Assembly (NCBI GenBank): GCA_041913045.1
Contig: JAYSGB010000016.1
Coordinates: forward strand, 13,145-77,144
DNA length: 64,000 nucleotides
Reading direction: 5' to 3'
Source: CAMLOF01 sp041913045
Lineage (GTDB): Bacteria; Pseudomonadota; Gammaproteobacteria; Burkholderiales; Burkholderiaceae_C
The translations under genes and the position numbers were made by a program. Below, in pieces: positions 16,927 through 24,789 of the stretch (position 1 is its first letter; every line of letters begins with the position of its first letter). The notes under the pieces are model-generated. The model was not told the origin of the DNA and searched no databases. It worked only from the letters and a program-made list of their open reading frames with translations.

Positions 16927-17613
16927 ATGCGCCAAGCCGAATACACGTCCGAGGAAATTGTTGCTGCCGGACTTGAACTGCAGAGTAAGGGCCGCAGCAT
17001 CACCGGCTTTGCACTTCGCAAAGTCATTGGCGGCGGTAACCCCGCACGACTCAAACTAGTCTGGGACGAATACATCTCGAGTCATGAAGTCAATAAGACC
17101 TTGCCGGTCGCGGACTTGCCAATTGAAGTGGTCGAGGAGCTGGCTCTCGTGACCAAGTCATTCAGTGATCGAATTTCAGAGCTAGCCCTCAAGCTCAACG
17201 ACAAGGCAGTCAAAGCGGCAGATCGCCGCGTACATGATGTAATACAGTCCGCGTCAGAGCAACGAAAACAGGCAGACCGAGAGCTAAATGACGCATCGCA
17301 GACGGTCGAAGACCTTGAGCGGTTGCTAGACGAAGTGAGGATAGAGGCTGAAACGAAGGCAAATCAAGTTGCGAATTTGCAAGCCGCGAATCAAGCGCAA
17401 GCGGTAGAGCTTGCTCAAATGCGCGAACGTATCGCAGTTTCTGAACAAACTGCTGAACGGCTCAGAACAGAGCTTGACCAACAGAAACAGATAACTCAAG
17501 CCGCCACAGCAGCTCGAGACGAGGGAAGAGAAACCATCGCAAATCAGCGAGGCCAGATTGAGGTGATGCAAACTCAAATCGCAGACCTAATGCGCGCCGT
17601 TGAGCGGAGGTAG
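16927..17613 (+). CDS. KfrA-like DNA-binding protein with long coiled coil
   Basis: The start at 16927 has AAGGAG five bases upstream; the in-frame ATG at 16903 overlaps the -10 box and is rejected. The 228-residue protein has an N-terminal domain (about 1-95; SEEIVAAGLELQSKGRSITGFALRKVIGGGNPARL) typical of the KfrA N-terminal DNA-binding family, followed by a long coiled coil (about 100-228) rich in Q, E, A and R. KfrA proteins are plasmid-type autorepressors and segregation-associated proteins. Its presence suggests plasmid or ICE ancestry for this segment. Confidence 0.85.
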   Translation: MRQAEYTSEEIVAAGLELQSKGRSITGFALRKVIGGGNPARLKLVWDEYISSHEVNKTLPVADLPIEVVEELALVTKSFSDRISELALKLNDKAVKAADRRVHDVIQSASEQRKQADRELNDASQTVEDLERLLDEVRIEAETKANQVANLQAANQAQAVELAQMRERIAVSEQTAERLRTELDQQKQITQAATAARDEGRETIANQRGQIEVMQTQIADLMRAVERR

Positions 17614-17768
17614 GCAAGCACTGGACGACTCAACTAATAGAAAGTTAAGGAAGGTTTGCACAACCACAGCTCACGCGGGAGTTGTCGTTTGATTTTCCAG
17701 ATGAGCCCAACTCACGGAGACTCCCACCTCCTCAACCCTAGTGGTCAATTTTGATTCGGCGCAATCAG

Positions 17769-18641
17769 TTAGCGTCCAAAAATGTCTCTAACCCTCTCGA
17801 ACGGCAGGCCTGTCTCTGCAGCTCGGCGAGCCTTGCGCGCGATCACTTGATCCAGAGGTAGCTCGCGATCAAGCGTCTCGAATAGGTCGAGTCCATCCAT
17901 GCAAATCACGCGCTTTGCTCTGCCGAATGCCGTCAACCCCTCGGCGGTAAATCCACTGTTGCTTATGAAGAGGCCGCGCGCCCACGCCGCCTTCTGCTCC
18001 ACCTTCCCATGGAAGGCGTGAAGGTCGGCCGCACCGGTCTGAGCCGAATACCACTTGGCCTCAACGAGGTAGGTCTCTCCATGCAACTGGAAGCTGCCGT
18101 CGATCTGCTCGCCGCGGAGCCGAAAGGGCTCGCGCGCGGCCATGCCGAACGCGTTGAAGGCTTCGGTCAACCAACCCTCGAATGCGTAGCCACGCGGTTG
18201 GGGCTCGAAGCCTGAGAGGTCGATCAGCTTTTGCTTGAGCGAGGCAATCTTGGGCCGGTCGAACGCAGGCTTGGGAGGCTCGGCGGGCGAAACCGGCGCA
18301 TCCGGCCTGCCCTGCATTCGGTTCAACAACGAGAGGAATCGACCTTCAGCGTTAAGGACCCACTCCTCCCGGCCACGGTTCTTCTGTAATGCTTCGCGGT
18401 AGGCCCAAAGGGCATTCAGAGTCTTCACCGCTGTAGGCAGGTCGACCTTGTTGAGAAAGCATCGCAGGCGCTTGGCTTTGGAACTCCCGAGATCCCGGTA
18501 GGCTGGATCGTCGATATCGACGTTGAGCTCCTCGGCGAAGAAGGACGACATGGTCCGGTCCGAGAAGTCCAGCACGTAGCCGCCGCCCATCTCGAAGAGG
18601 TCGTCCACGAGCTGCATGTCGAGGGTTCGAATGTTCTGCAT
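17769..18641 (-). CDS. Mrr-like restriction endonuclease
   Basis: This is a 290-residue protein; an alternative ATG at 18674 would overlap the upstream gene. The N-terminal half (GYVLDFSDRTMSSFF and a SSKAKRLRCFL segment) is shared by a group of restriction-endonuclease-like proteins. The C-terminal half is a PD-(D/E)XK fold of Mrr type: E155 in GYAFEGWL, D181 in EQIDGS and the E194-A-K196 pair in YLVEAKWY, followed by KVEQKAAWARGLFISNSGF. It closes the WYL-SNF2-DUF1156-DUF499 operon and is its likely DNA-cutting part. Mrr-type nucleases often target modified DNA, but the substrate here is unknown. Confidence 0.82.
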   Translation of the reverse strand: MQNIRTLDMQLVDDLFEMGGGYVLDFSDRTMSSFFAEELNVDIDDPAYRDLGSSKAKRLRCFLNKVDLPTAVKTLNALWAYREALQKNRGREEWVLNAEGRFLSLLNRMQGRPDAPVSPAEPPKPAFDRPKIASLKQKLIDLSGFEPQPRGYAFEGWLTEAFNAFGMAAREPFRLRGEQIDGSFQLHGETYLVEAKWYSAQTGAADLHAFHGKVEQKAAWARGLFISNSGFTAEGLTAFGRAKRVICMDGLDLFETLDRELPLDQVIARKARRAAETGLPFERVRDIFGR

Positions 18642-18663
18642 CGAGCTACAACCCTGAGCCGCC

Positions 18664-19011
18664 CTAAAACTCATCAACCGTGGTCCGCTTTGGCGGCGGC
18701 ACGAACTCGTCGAACACCCAACCGTCAGCGGTCAGAACGCCTTCGACGAAGCCATCCTGCGAGTCGTCGATATCCATATCCTTGCAGCCGTTGTAGACGT
18801 TGTAGTCGGCTTCGTAGGAGACACCGATGCTCTCGCCTTCGATGCTGACTTCGGTGATGCGCACCCCGTAGACCTGCGCCCTCATGTCGATGTGGGAGAC
18901 ATCGAGGTCCAACGCGCCCCGGAAGGCGCTCTCCTCGTCGTCAACCAGCCCTTGGAGATGGCGCTCCATCTCAAAGGCAGTCGGCAGCGCCGGAACGATG
19001 ATCTTGGCCAT
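18664..19011 (-). CDS. small acidic protein of unknown function in the DUF499 operon
   Basis: The start at 19011 follows GAGGG and lies 10 bases after the DUF499 stop; 115 residues. I count about 25 acidic against 8 basic (K/R) residues, giving a strongly negative protein. The pattern of alternating residues in the middle (VYGVRITEVSIEGESIGVSYEAD) suggests beta structure. I recognise no family and it has no catalytic motif. Its conserved-looking place between the ATPase and the nuclease suggests a regulator, adaptor or DNA mimic that restrains the nuclease; that is only an inference. Confidence 0.6.
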   Translation of the reverse strand: MAKIIVPALPTAFEMERHLQGLVDDEESAFRGALDLDVSHIDMRAQVYGVRITEVSIEGESIGVSYEADYNVYNGCKDMDIDDSQDGFVEGVLTADGWVFDEFVPPPKRTTVDEF

Positions 19012-19021
19012 CACTGCACCC

Positions 19022-21919
19022 TCACTCATCAAAGCCGTGGTTCTTGAACTTCAACTGGTTGCAGTTCTCGCGGGCCGCTCGCTGCGTCGATTCGTCGAAG
19101 CCGGAGGAAGCCTCGGCCTGGATCTCCAAACTGACCTTGACCTTCACCCCAGGCTTGGAGGTGAAGAGCATGAGCACCTCTTCGGCGACGTCCGAAAACT
19201 GGAGCTTCGCCTTGACCGGATCGAGCTCGACCTGGCCAAAGAACACGGTCTTCTTCGCCGCGGGCGTCTTGGGCGGATTGCCGCCGCCAGCCGCTCCGCC
19301 CCCGCCTGAGGCTCCACCACTGTTACCCCCGCCCCCGGCTCCACTGCTGCCGTCGCCGCCTGAGCCCGCTCCGCCTCCGGTCCCGGCTCCACCGGCCTGG
19401 CCGCCCGCCTCGCCTTTCGCCTTGGCTTCGCGCTCCGCCTTCTCCTTCGCCAGGATGTCCGCGAACTGAGATGCCGACGAAGGCTCGACGAGCAACAGAG
19501 CGTCGTCGAAGATCACCGTGGTCTGCTCTCCGAAGTGGAAGCCTTGATAGCGGCCATCCTCTTCGCCATACGCGACGCCGAAGAAGTCGCGGGACGAAAC
19601 GCCCGCTCCGATGGTGGAGCGCAGAACGTGGTCGTCTTTGAGCCGGGGCAGATAGAGATAGCAGCAGGTCTTCTGCCAAGCATCGACTGCCGACACGGCA
19701 GGCTGGCCTTCCTTCCAGAACCACGCTTGCAGCATCTTCGCCAGGTGGATGGGAGCCCACTCCGTGATGAGAAGCTCGTGCTCGCGCAGAACCTTCTCAA
19801 TCTCTTCCGTGCGGTTGACCGCGGCAGGATTGATCTGGAAGTGGTCCCATTGCAGGTCGCCGATGCCCTTGCCCGGCTTGGCCTCTTGCAGCGGCGCCAA
19901 GAGCCACTTGTAGGTCTCGCGCATCATGCGGCTCAAGGCCTCTGACGCTTGGTCGTGGCTGTGGCCGGCGAGCTTGCTCTGGTGGACGTCGAGGTTGAGG
20001 CGCCCCTCCTTCACGTCGTCGACGATGGACTTCCAGGCCAGCACCGAAGTGACTTGGTCTTTGAGACGCGACATCGAGTCGGAGTCGGGAGCCAGGAAGA
20101 TCAGCCGGTTCTGCTTCTGCCGCGGCTGGTCGCCGCGTGTCTTCAAGATCGCGGTCGCCGCGTCGATCGCCGCCGCCTGAGCCGAGCGCGAGAAGGTAGC
20201 CTCGGGGGCGAGCACCACCAGGCGCAGTTGCCAATCGTCCGGCACATCGGCCGAGCTGGTGAATACGTGGATGCCGCCAAAGACGCCGCTGGCGAAGCGC
20301 AGCTTGTCCTTGATGAACGGGTAGACGTCCTCGCGCAGGTCGAAGCGGCGCTTCCGATCCTCCATCTCGCGGCGAAGGTTCGGACGCGTGTCGAACCAAT
20401 AGCGGTTATCGGCGCTGTTGATGTACTGCAAGCGATCAACCAGTGCACGGACCCCATCCTTGTAGTGCCCAAGGACTTGGCCAGGCTGAGCGCAGCCCAG
20501 GAGTACATGTTCGAGCTCGACTCCGCGGTGATGCTTGGATCCGCCCACAATGCCCGCGTCGGGGGCCGATCCCAGGAAGACCGTCCGGGCGATGCGCCGG
20601 CATGCGTGGATCGAGCCGAACAAGGGCTTGGCGTTGTCGAGCTCTGTCGTGGTGGCGCGCTCGCCGTCGATGTCACGCTCAAGCACCGGATCCCAGCCCT
20701 GAGGAAGGTAGTAGATGGCCTCGTTGCGGCAGTCCGGGTCGAACAGGGGCAGCGAGCCCGGCTGGATCATCAGGTCGTTGTTGCCGGATGTCCAAAGGCG
20801 ATGGATCACCTTTGCCATGAGCTTCAAGACGCCGCGGGTGCGCTGGAAGTTGTCCAGCGACGACCAGTCCTCATAGAGGCGGTCGAAGACCTCGGGGTGG
20901 ATAGGATAGGCGTGCAGCAGCCGCTGCAAGTAGCCCGACTCCTGGGTCTCTGGCGGGAAGTCCCCCGAGTTGCCCGTGTAGAAATCGGCATAGGCCCGGC
21001 AGACTTCCTCGGCTGCGAGCTTGTCGCTGACGTTGGTGAACAGCCGGCGGCGGACGATCTCGAAGGCCTCTTCCGTCGCGACGGGTTTCCAGAGCGCCTG
21101 CACGCGGCCGAAGTAGTGCTCCAAGGCTCGCAAAGCTTTCACGCCCTGTTGGCTGCCCGCCTCCCGGTCCGAGAACGGAAGAGACGCCAGCAGGATCGCG
21201 TTGGGGACGCCTTTGATGGCCTCGGTCAGCGACTGGATGAAGGAGAGCTGGGTGTCATACGTGCCGCCGGAGAGGGCCTTGCCCTCTTCGAACTGCGAAA
21301 CGTAGCGCACGAGCTCGTCCATGAGCACGATGCAGGGAGCGGCAGCGGCCAGGATGTCGGCAAGAGCACTCTTGCCGGGAGCCGTGCCATCGGCGTCCGC
21401 CTCCTTGATCTTGGCGAAGGCGTCGCCTCCGCCAAGCTGCCAGGCGAGTTCACCCCAGATCGTCTTGACCGTAGTCTTTCCATAGACGCGCGGCTTGCTG
21501 GCCATATCGAGAAGCTCGACCCCATCGAGCACCGCAATTTTTGCCTTGGGCAGCTCGGCAATGCCAGCGTCGTCGAGGATCTTGCTGAGGCCTTGCAGCT
21601 TCGAGGAAGGCTTCTCGCCCTTGGCCAGGTGATAGACCGACAGCAGCGTGTGCGTCTTGCCGCCACCAAACGCCGTCTGCAACTGCACCACCGGGTCGCC
21701 ACCTTTGCCAGCGATCCGCTTGATCACAGAGTCCAGCAGCAGGCGCATGCCCTCGGTGATGAAGGTCCGTTGGAAAAAGAGCTCGGCGTCCTGGTATTCA
21801 GGCGTCGCGATCCCTTGGTGGACTTTGGAGATGTCGGCCGCGAACTCGGCCTGTTGGAACGTACCCTTAAGCACGTCCTCATGTGGAACGGCGATCTCGC
21901 GCCAAGGTTTCAATGCCAT
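19022..21919 (-). CDS. DUF499-family P-loop ATPase of an anti-phage system
   Basis: The 965-residue product starts at the ATG at 21919, preceded by GAGGGGAG. Walker A is AFGGGKT at 83-89 and Walker B is VLMDEL at 198-203, the typical DUF499 (AAA-like ATPase) layout. Near residues 830-880 there is a low-complexity Gly/Ala/Ser linker, then a compact C-terminal domain of about 80 residues (VFFGQVELDPVKAKLQF). DUF499 ATPases occur with DUF1156 methylases and SNF2 helicases in defence loci, as here, 11 bases downstream of the methylase. It is probably the motor or assembly subunit of the complex. Confidence 0.85.
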   Translation of the reverse strand: MALKPWREIAVPHEDVLKGTFQQAEFAADISKVHQGIATPEYQDAELFFQRTFITEGMRLLLDSVIKRIAGKGGDPVVQLQTAFGGGKTHTLLSVYHLAKGEKPSSKLQGLSKILDDAGIAELPKAKIAVLDGVELLDMASKPRVYGKTTVKTIWGELAWQLGGGDAFAKIKEADADGTAPGKSALADILAAAAPCIVLMDELVRYVSQFEEGKALSGGTYDTQLSFIQSLTEAIKGVPNAILLASLPFSDREAGSQQGVKALRALEHYFGRVQALWKPVATEEAFEIVRRRLFTNVSDKLAAEEVCRAYADFYTGNSGDFPPETQESGYLQRLLHAYPIHPEVFDRLYEDWSSLDNFQRTRGVLKLMAKVIHRLWTSGNNDLMIQPGSLPLFDPDCRNEAIYYLPQGWDPVLERDIDGERATTTELDNAKPLFGSIHACRRIARTVFLGSAPDAGIVGGSKHHRGVELEHVLLGCAQPGQVLGHYKDGVRALVDRLQYINSADNRYWFDTRPNLRREMEDRKRRFDLREDVYPFIKDKLRFASGVFGGIHVFTSSADVPDDWQLRLVVLAPEATFSRSAQAAAIDAATAILKTRGDQPRQKQNRLIFLAPDSDSMSRLKDQVTSVLAWKSIVDDVKEGRLNLDVHQSKLAGHSHDQASEALSRMMRETYKWLLAPLQEAKPGKGIGDLQWDHFQINPAAVNRTEEIEKVLREHELLITEWAPIHLAKMLQAWFWKEGQPAVSAVDAWQKTCCYLYLPRLKDDHVLRSTIGAGVSSRDFFGVAYGEEDGRYQGFHFGEQTTVIFDDALLLVEPSSASQFADILAKEKAEREAKAKGEAGGQAGGAGTGGGAGSGGDGSSGAGGGGNSGGASGGGGAAGGGNPPKTPAAKKTVFFGQVELDPVKAKLQFSDVAEEVLMLFTSKPGVKVKVSLEIQAEASSGFDESTQRAARENCNQLKFKNHGFDE

Positions 21920-21930
21920 GTTCTCTCCCC

Positions 21931-24789
21931 TCAAATATCGAGTTTGGTCTGCGATCCGAAGTGCCCCTTCTCATGGGAGGCCGCTTCGATGCCAGTCCAG
22001 GATGTGATTAGTTCGTTGTAGGCCCGGGCGTCCTCCGCCCAGCCTTTGCGTTCGCAAAGCGTGTAGAGGCGATAAGCAAGATTACGAATCGGCTCGGCTC
22101 GTTGTGGCATGCCAGCCAAGAGAGCACCAGCCGCAGTCTCGCCTTGTGCTCGAAGCTCTCGAATCAATTGATGAAGTGCTTCCCATACTGGAGTATTGTT
22201 GTCGTTCTCGGGAGCCCAATCGCTTGGATATTCGGCTGGTTTAAGCAAACGTACTTTACCGCCCGAGGCCTCAACCACTCCTGCGTTCTTTACTCTCTCG
22301 ACACTGGTACCTTTTGCGCGAGCCAAAACATCAGCCTTTCCAAACTCGCCCGCGGCCCATCCCAGCTCATCGAACCAACCAAGACAGAATTGTGTATCGC
22401 CATCAAAGTCATCACCGCCCTCAGTCAGCATCCGATTGATCAGCAATAAAGCCGTGTGAACTGTCATCGGACTCCCATCCGCCTCAAGCACCGCTGAATA
22501 CTTTGAAAAAATACCCATTCCCGGGCCAATAACAGCCTGAGCCAAATCAACTGGTGCAACAGGAGATACACCTTCAGCTCCACCAATCATCACGTCCACG
22601 GCTTCTTTCAGCTCTTCTTTCAGCTCCCGAAGAAACTCTCGGCGAGAGATTGTTTGAGCATCCCTGTCTCGCGGTCGACAAACAAGCACAATGCTTGAAG
22701 CTAAAGCATTGGCATTGTTGCCAATGACTCTGCCCTCCTTTTCGGTGCTCATTGGCCATGTGCCCGTCAGAGAAAATCCTGCTCTCAGCACAGCCTCAAG
22801 GAAAGTCTCCCATCCGCTGTTTCCCGTTCCAACATCTGTCGTGTCAGACTGTTTGAAAGCGTAATAAATCGTCGTTGGAAATGCTGGATGTGCCTGTTGA
22901 GACAAGCGATTCATCGCCTCTGTCATGCCATTGAGGAAAAACGCCTCTGCGTCCTCCTTTGAAGCATGGCGATATGGAGTCGCGACAAGCTCTTCTGTCT
23001 TAGGAACAGCCATGGTCGAAAATAGATCTGGGTACGTTCCACGCAATGCACGCCTAAGCCAAACATAGAAGAAGTCAGAGAGGTCCGCGTATGCGATGTT
23101 GTCGTAGTAAGGTGGATCCGTGGAAACAACTTTTCCAGCGCTTATCGATTGTGTCGCCGCGTCGGCTTGTTGAGCTTTTCCAACCACCGCCATCTGCGGG
23201 AGGTGCAATAGGGACTTCACGACCCAATCGGTCGAATTACCAGTCCAGTTGCCGCAGGAGTCAGAGAATGGATTCACCTCCGCAAAGTCCCATGTCATCG
23301 GGATCGCTTGCCGCGCGAACGTGTTCCGCGTAGCGTCTACTTGATTACGCCAAGTGACTACACCACTCCACGCGTCGGCTGCACGGCTCGAGCCAAAACC
23401 CAAATAGATGCCAACGGCTTCTGAATATGCAGTCGCTCCATTTCCGCCTTCCGATAAATGCAACCCATCGTCACGCATTCCCGCATTGATAGCATCGGCC
23501 TTCACCTTTTCTTGCGCAACCTGAACCAGATCAGAGAACGTGGTCAGCGCAATTATTTGGCGGTCTGTGAATAGGTCTCCATATGTATCAAAGCCATAGT
23601 TGGAAACATTCACGCGGCACTTTCCGTGCAACTTTGTCTCAGGCCTCCATTCTGGCTTCAGGTTTAAGGCGATTTGCTCAACCTCTTTTGTGGGCATCAT
23701 GTAGACCCGCCCCTTTGGACCTTCTGCAACAACAGCCAGAAGCTTTTGTCCCATGCGACCTGCTGCTCCTTCATTACGGATATATTTGTAATCCATCGGA
23801 GACCCTGAAACCAAGCATACAAAACCACCACGTTTCCCAGCAGTCGTGCCAGCCTTTGCCCTTTCAGGTGGCTTGCTGTATTTCACTTCAAAACGATAGC
23901 TGTCTCCTTCAACGATAGGATCAACCCAAGCTTCTCGCCCTGCTTTGCTTGAAACAATAAATGTGGAAACAAGAGGAACATCGACGTGTGAATAAGCCGG
24001 ATTGGGACTTTTCACGGTACGCGCCCAGAGCCATGCGATCACAGTCGCCTTGCCGCCACCAGCACTGGCTGGCAAATCAACTTTCGGGTACAGATGACCA
24101 ATTTTTTCGAATGCTTGGGCCCGCATCCAAGCGCCATACCGACGGACGTCTTCTGCGATTCCTTTGGCACCACTCCAATCGTTGTCGATTCTTGTTTGCT
24201 TGTCGCTTTCGAGTCGGGGCCCAACTGGACTTTGCCCACTAAATCTTGGCGCAATCTCAATCATTGCTTTGTTGATTAAGACGGCCACAGGATTTAAGTC
24301 GGAGGCATTACTCACGAGTCCTAACCGTTGAGCTTCAAGAGGCAACGCTCCTCCGCCAGCAAAGGGATCGTGAAAGCCCGGAAGCTTCTCAGGGTTGAAC
24401 AGCTCGGAAGCTTGCGGATGAGATTTGTTCAGTTCGCAGGTCTCTCGCCAGCTTCTCCATATCTCATTGCGAGCTTCGGCCAAGACGCTTGGGTCATTGG
24501 ATGTTTCCCATTGAACGAGTTTCCGGATTATCGAGAAAAGTCGCTCACGTTCCACCTTTGCCTGCGCCTTGTTCACGCCACGCCCAAGTGAACGCTCATA
24601 TCCTGGATCGTTGACCATCTGCGCGAAGATCACAGCACGAGCCGCCGCAAGCGGTCGCCTCGCCCACCACAAATGAAGAGTCGACGGGTGCCCGTGTCGG
24701 ATCGACTTCTCCCTTGCAGATGCTTCGTTAATCTCATCAAGTGGCAGAGCCACCTCGATGAGCTTTTTAGGGGTCTTAATGTTGCTCAT
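21931..24789 (-). CDS. DUF1156-type adenine-specific DNA methyltransferase
   Basis: The start at 24789 overlaps the helicase stop (ATGA), giving 952 residues. The N-terminus (IEVALPLDEINEASAREKSIRHGHPSTLHLWWARRP; quoted in parts of the family) is DUF1156. SAM-binding motif I is DPFAGGG at 141-147 and the catalytic amino-methylase motif is DPPYYDN at 558-564, so the enzyme probably methylates adenine. The large insert between the motifs may hold the target recognition. In DISARM-like systems such a methylase marks self DNA. The gene body from about 22,140 to 24,700 is much more AT-rich than its neighbours. Confidence 0.87.
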   Translation of the reverse strand: MSNIKTPKKLIEVALPLDEINEASAREKSIRHGHPSTLHLWWARRPLAAARAVIFAQMVNDPGYERSLGRGVNKAQAKVERERLFSIIRKLVQWETSNDPSVLAEARNEIWRSWRETCELNKSHPQASELFNPEKLPGFHDPFAGGGALPLEAQRLGLVSNASDLNPVAVLINKAMIEIAPRFSGQSPVGPRLESDKQTRIDNDWSGAKGIAEDVRRYGAWMRAQAFEKIGHLYPKVDLPASAGGGKATVIAWLWARTVKSPNPAYSHVDVPLVSTFIVSSKAGREAWVDPIVEGDSYRFEVKYSKPPERAKAGTTAGKRGGFVCLVSGSPMDYKYIRNEGAAGRMGQKLLAVVAEGPKGRVYMMPTKEVEQIALNLKPEWRPETKLHGKCRVNVSNYGFDTYGDLFTDRQIIALTTFSDLVQVAQEKVKADAINAGMRDDGLHLSEGGNGATAYSEAVGIYLGFGSSRAADAWSGVVTWRNQVDATRNTFARQAIPMTWDFAEVNPFSDSCGNWTGNSTDWVVKSLLHLPQMAVVGKAQQADAATQSISAGKVVSTDPPYYDNIAYADLSDFFYVWLRRALRGTYPDLFSTMAVPKTEELVATPYRHASKEDAEAFFLNGMTEAMNRLSQQAHPAFPTTIYYAFKQSDTTDVGTGNSGWETFLEAVLRAGFSLTGTWPMSTEKEGRVIGNNANALASSIVLVCRPRDRDAQTISRREFLRELKEELKEAVDVMIGGAEGVSPVAPVDLAQAVIGPGMGIFSKYSAVLEADGSPMTVHTALLLINRMLTEGGDDFDGDTQFCLGWFDELGWAAGEFGKADVLARAKGTSVERVKNAGVVEASGGKVRLLKPAEYPSDWAPENDNNTPVWEALHQLIRELRAQGETAAGALLAGMPQRAEPIRNLAYRLYTLCERKGWAEDARAYNELITSWTGIEAASHEKGHFGSQTKLDI

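Noticed and set aside
19270..19410. Gly/Ala/Ser-coding repeat-like stretch in the DUF499 gene
   Set aside because: It looked like a tandem repeat but is an irregular low-complexity linker, in frame and without a fixed unit.
19949..22021. Long open frame (690 codons) on the plus strand
   Set aside because: It is antisense to the DUF499 ATPase gene, which has clear Walker motifs. Long antisense frames are common in GC-rich coding DNA and this one has no domain features.
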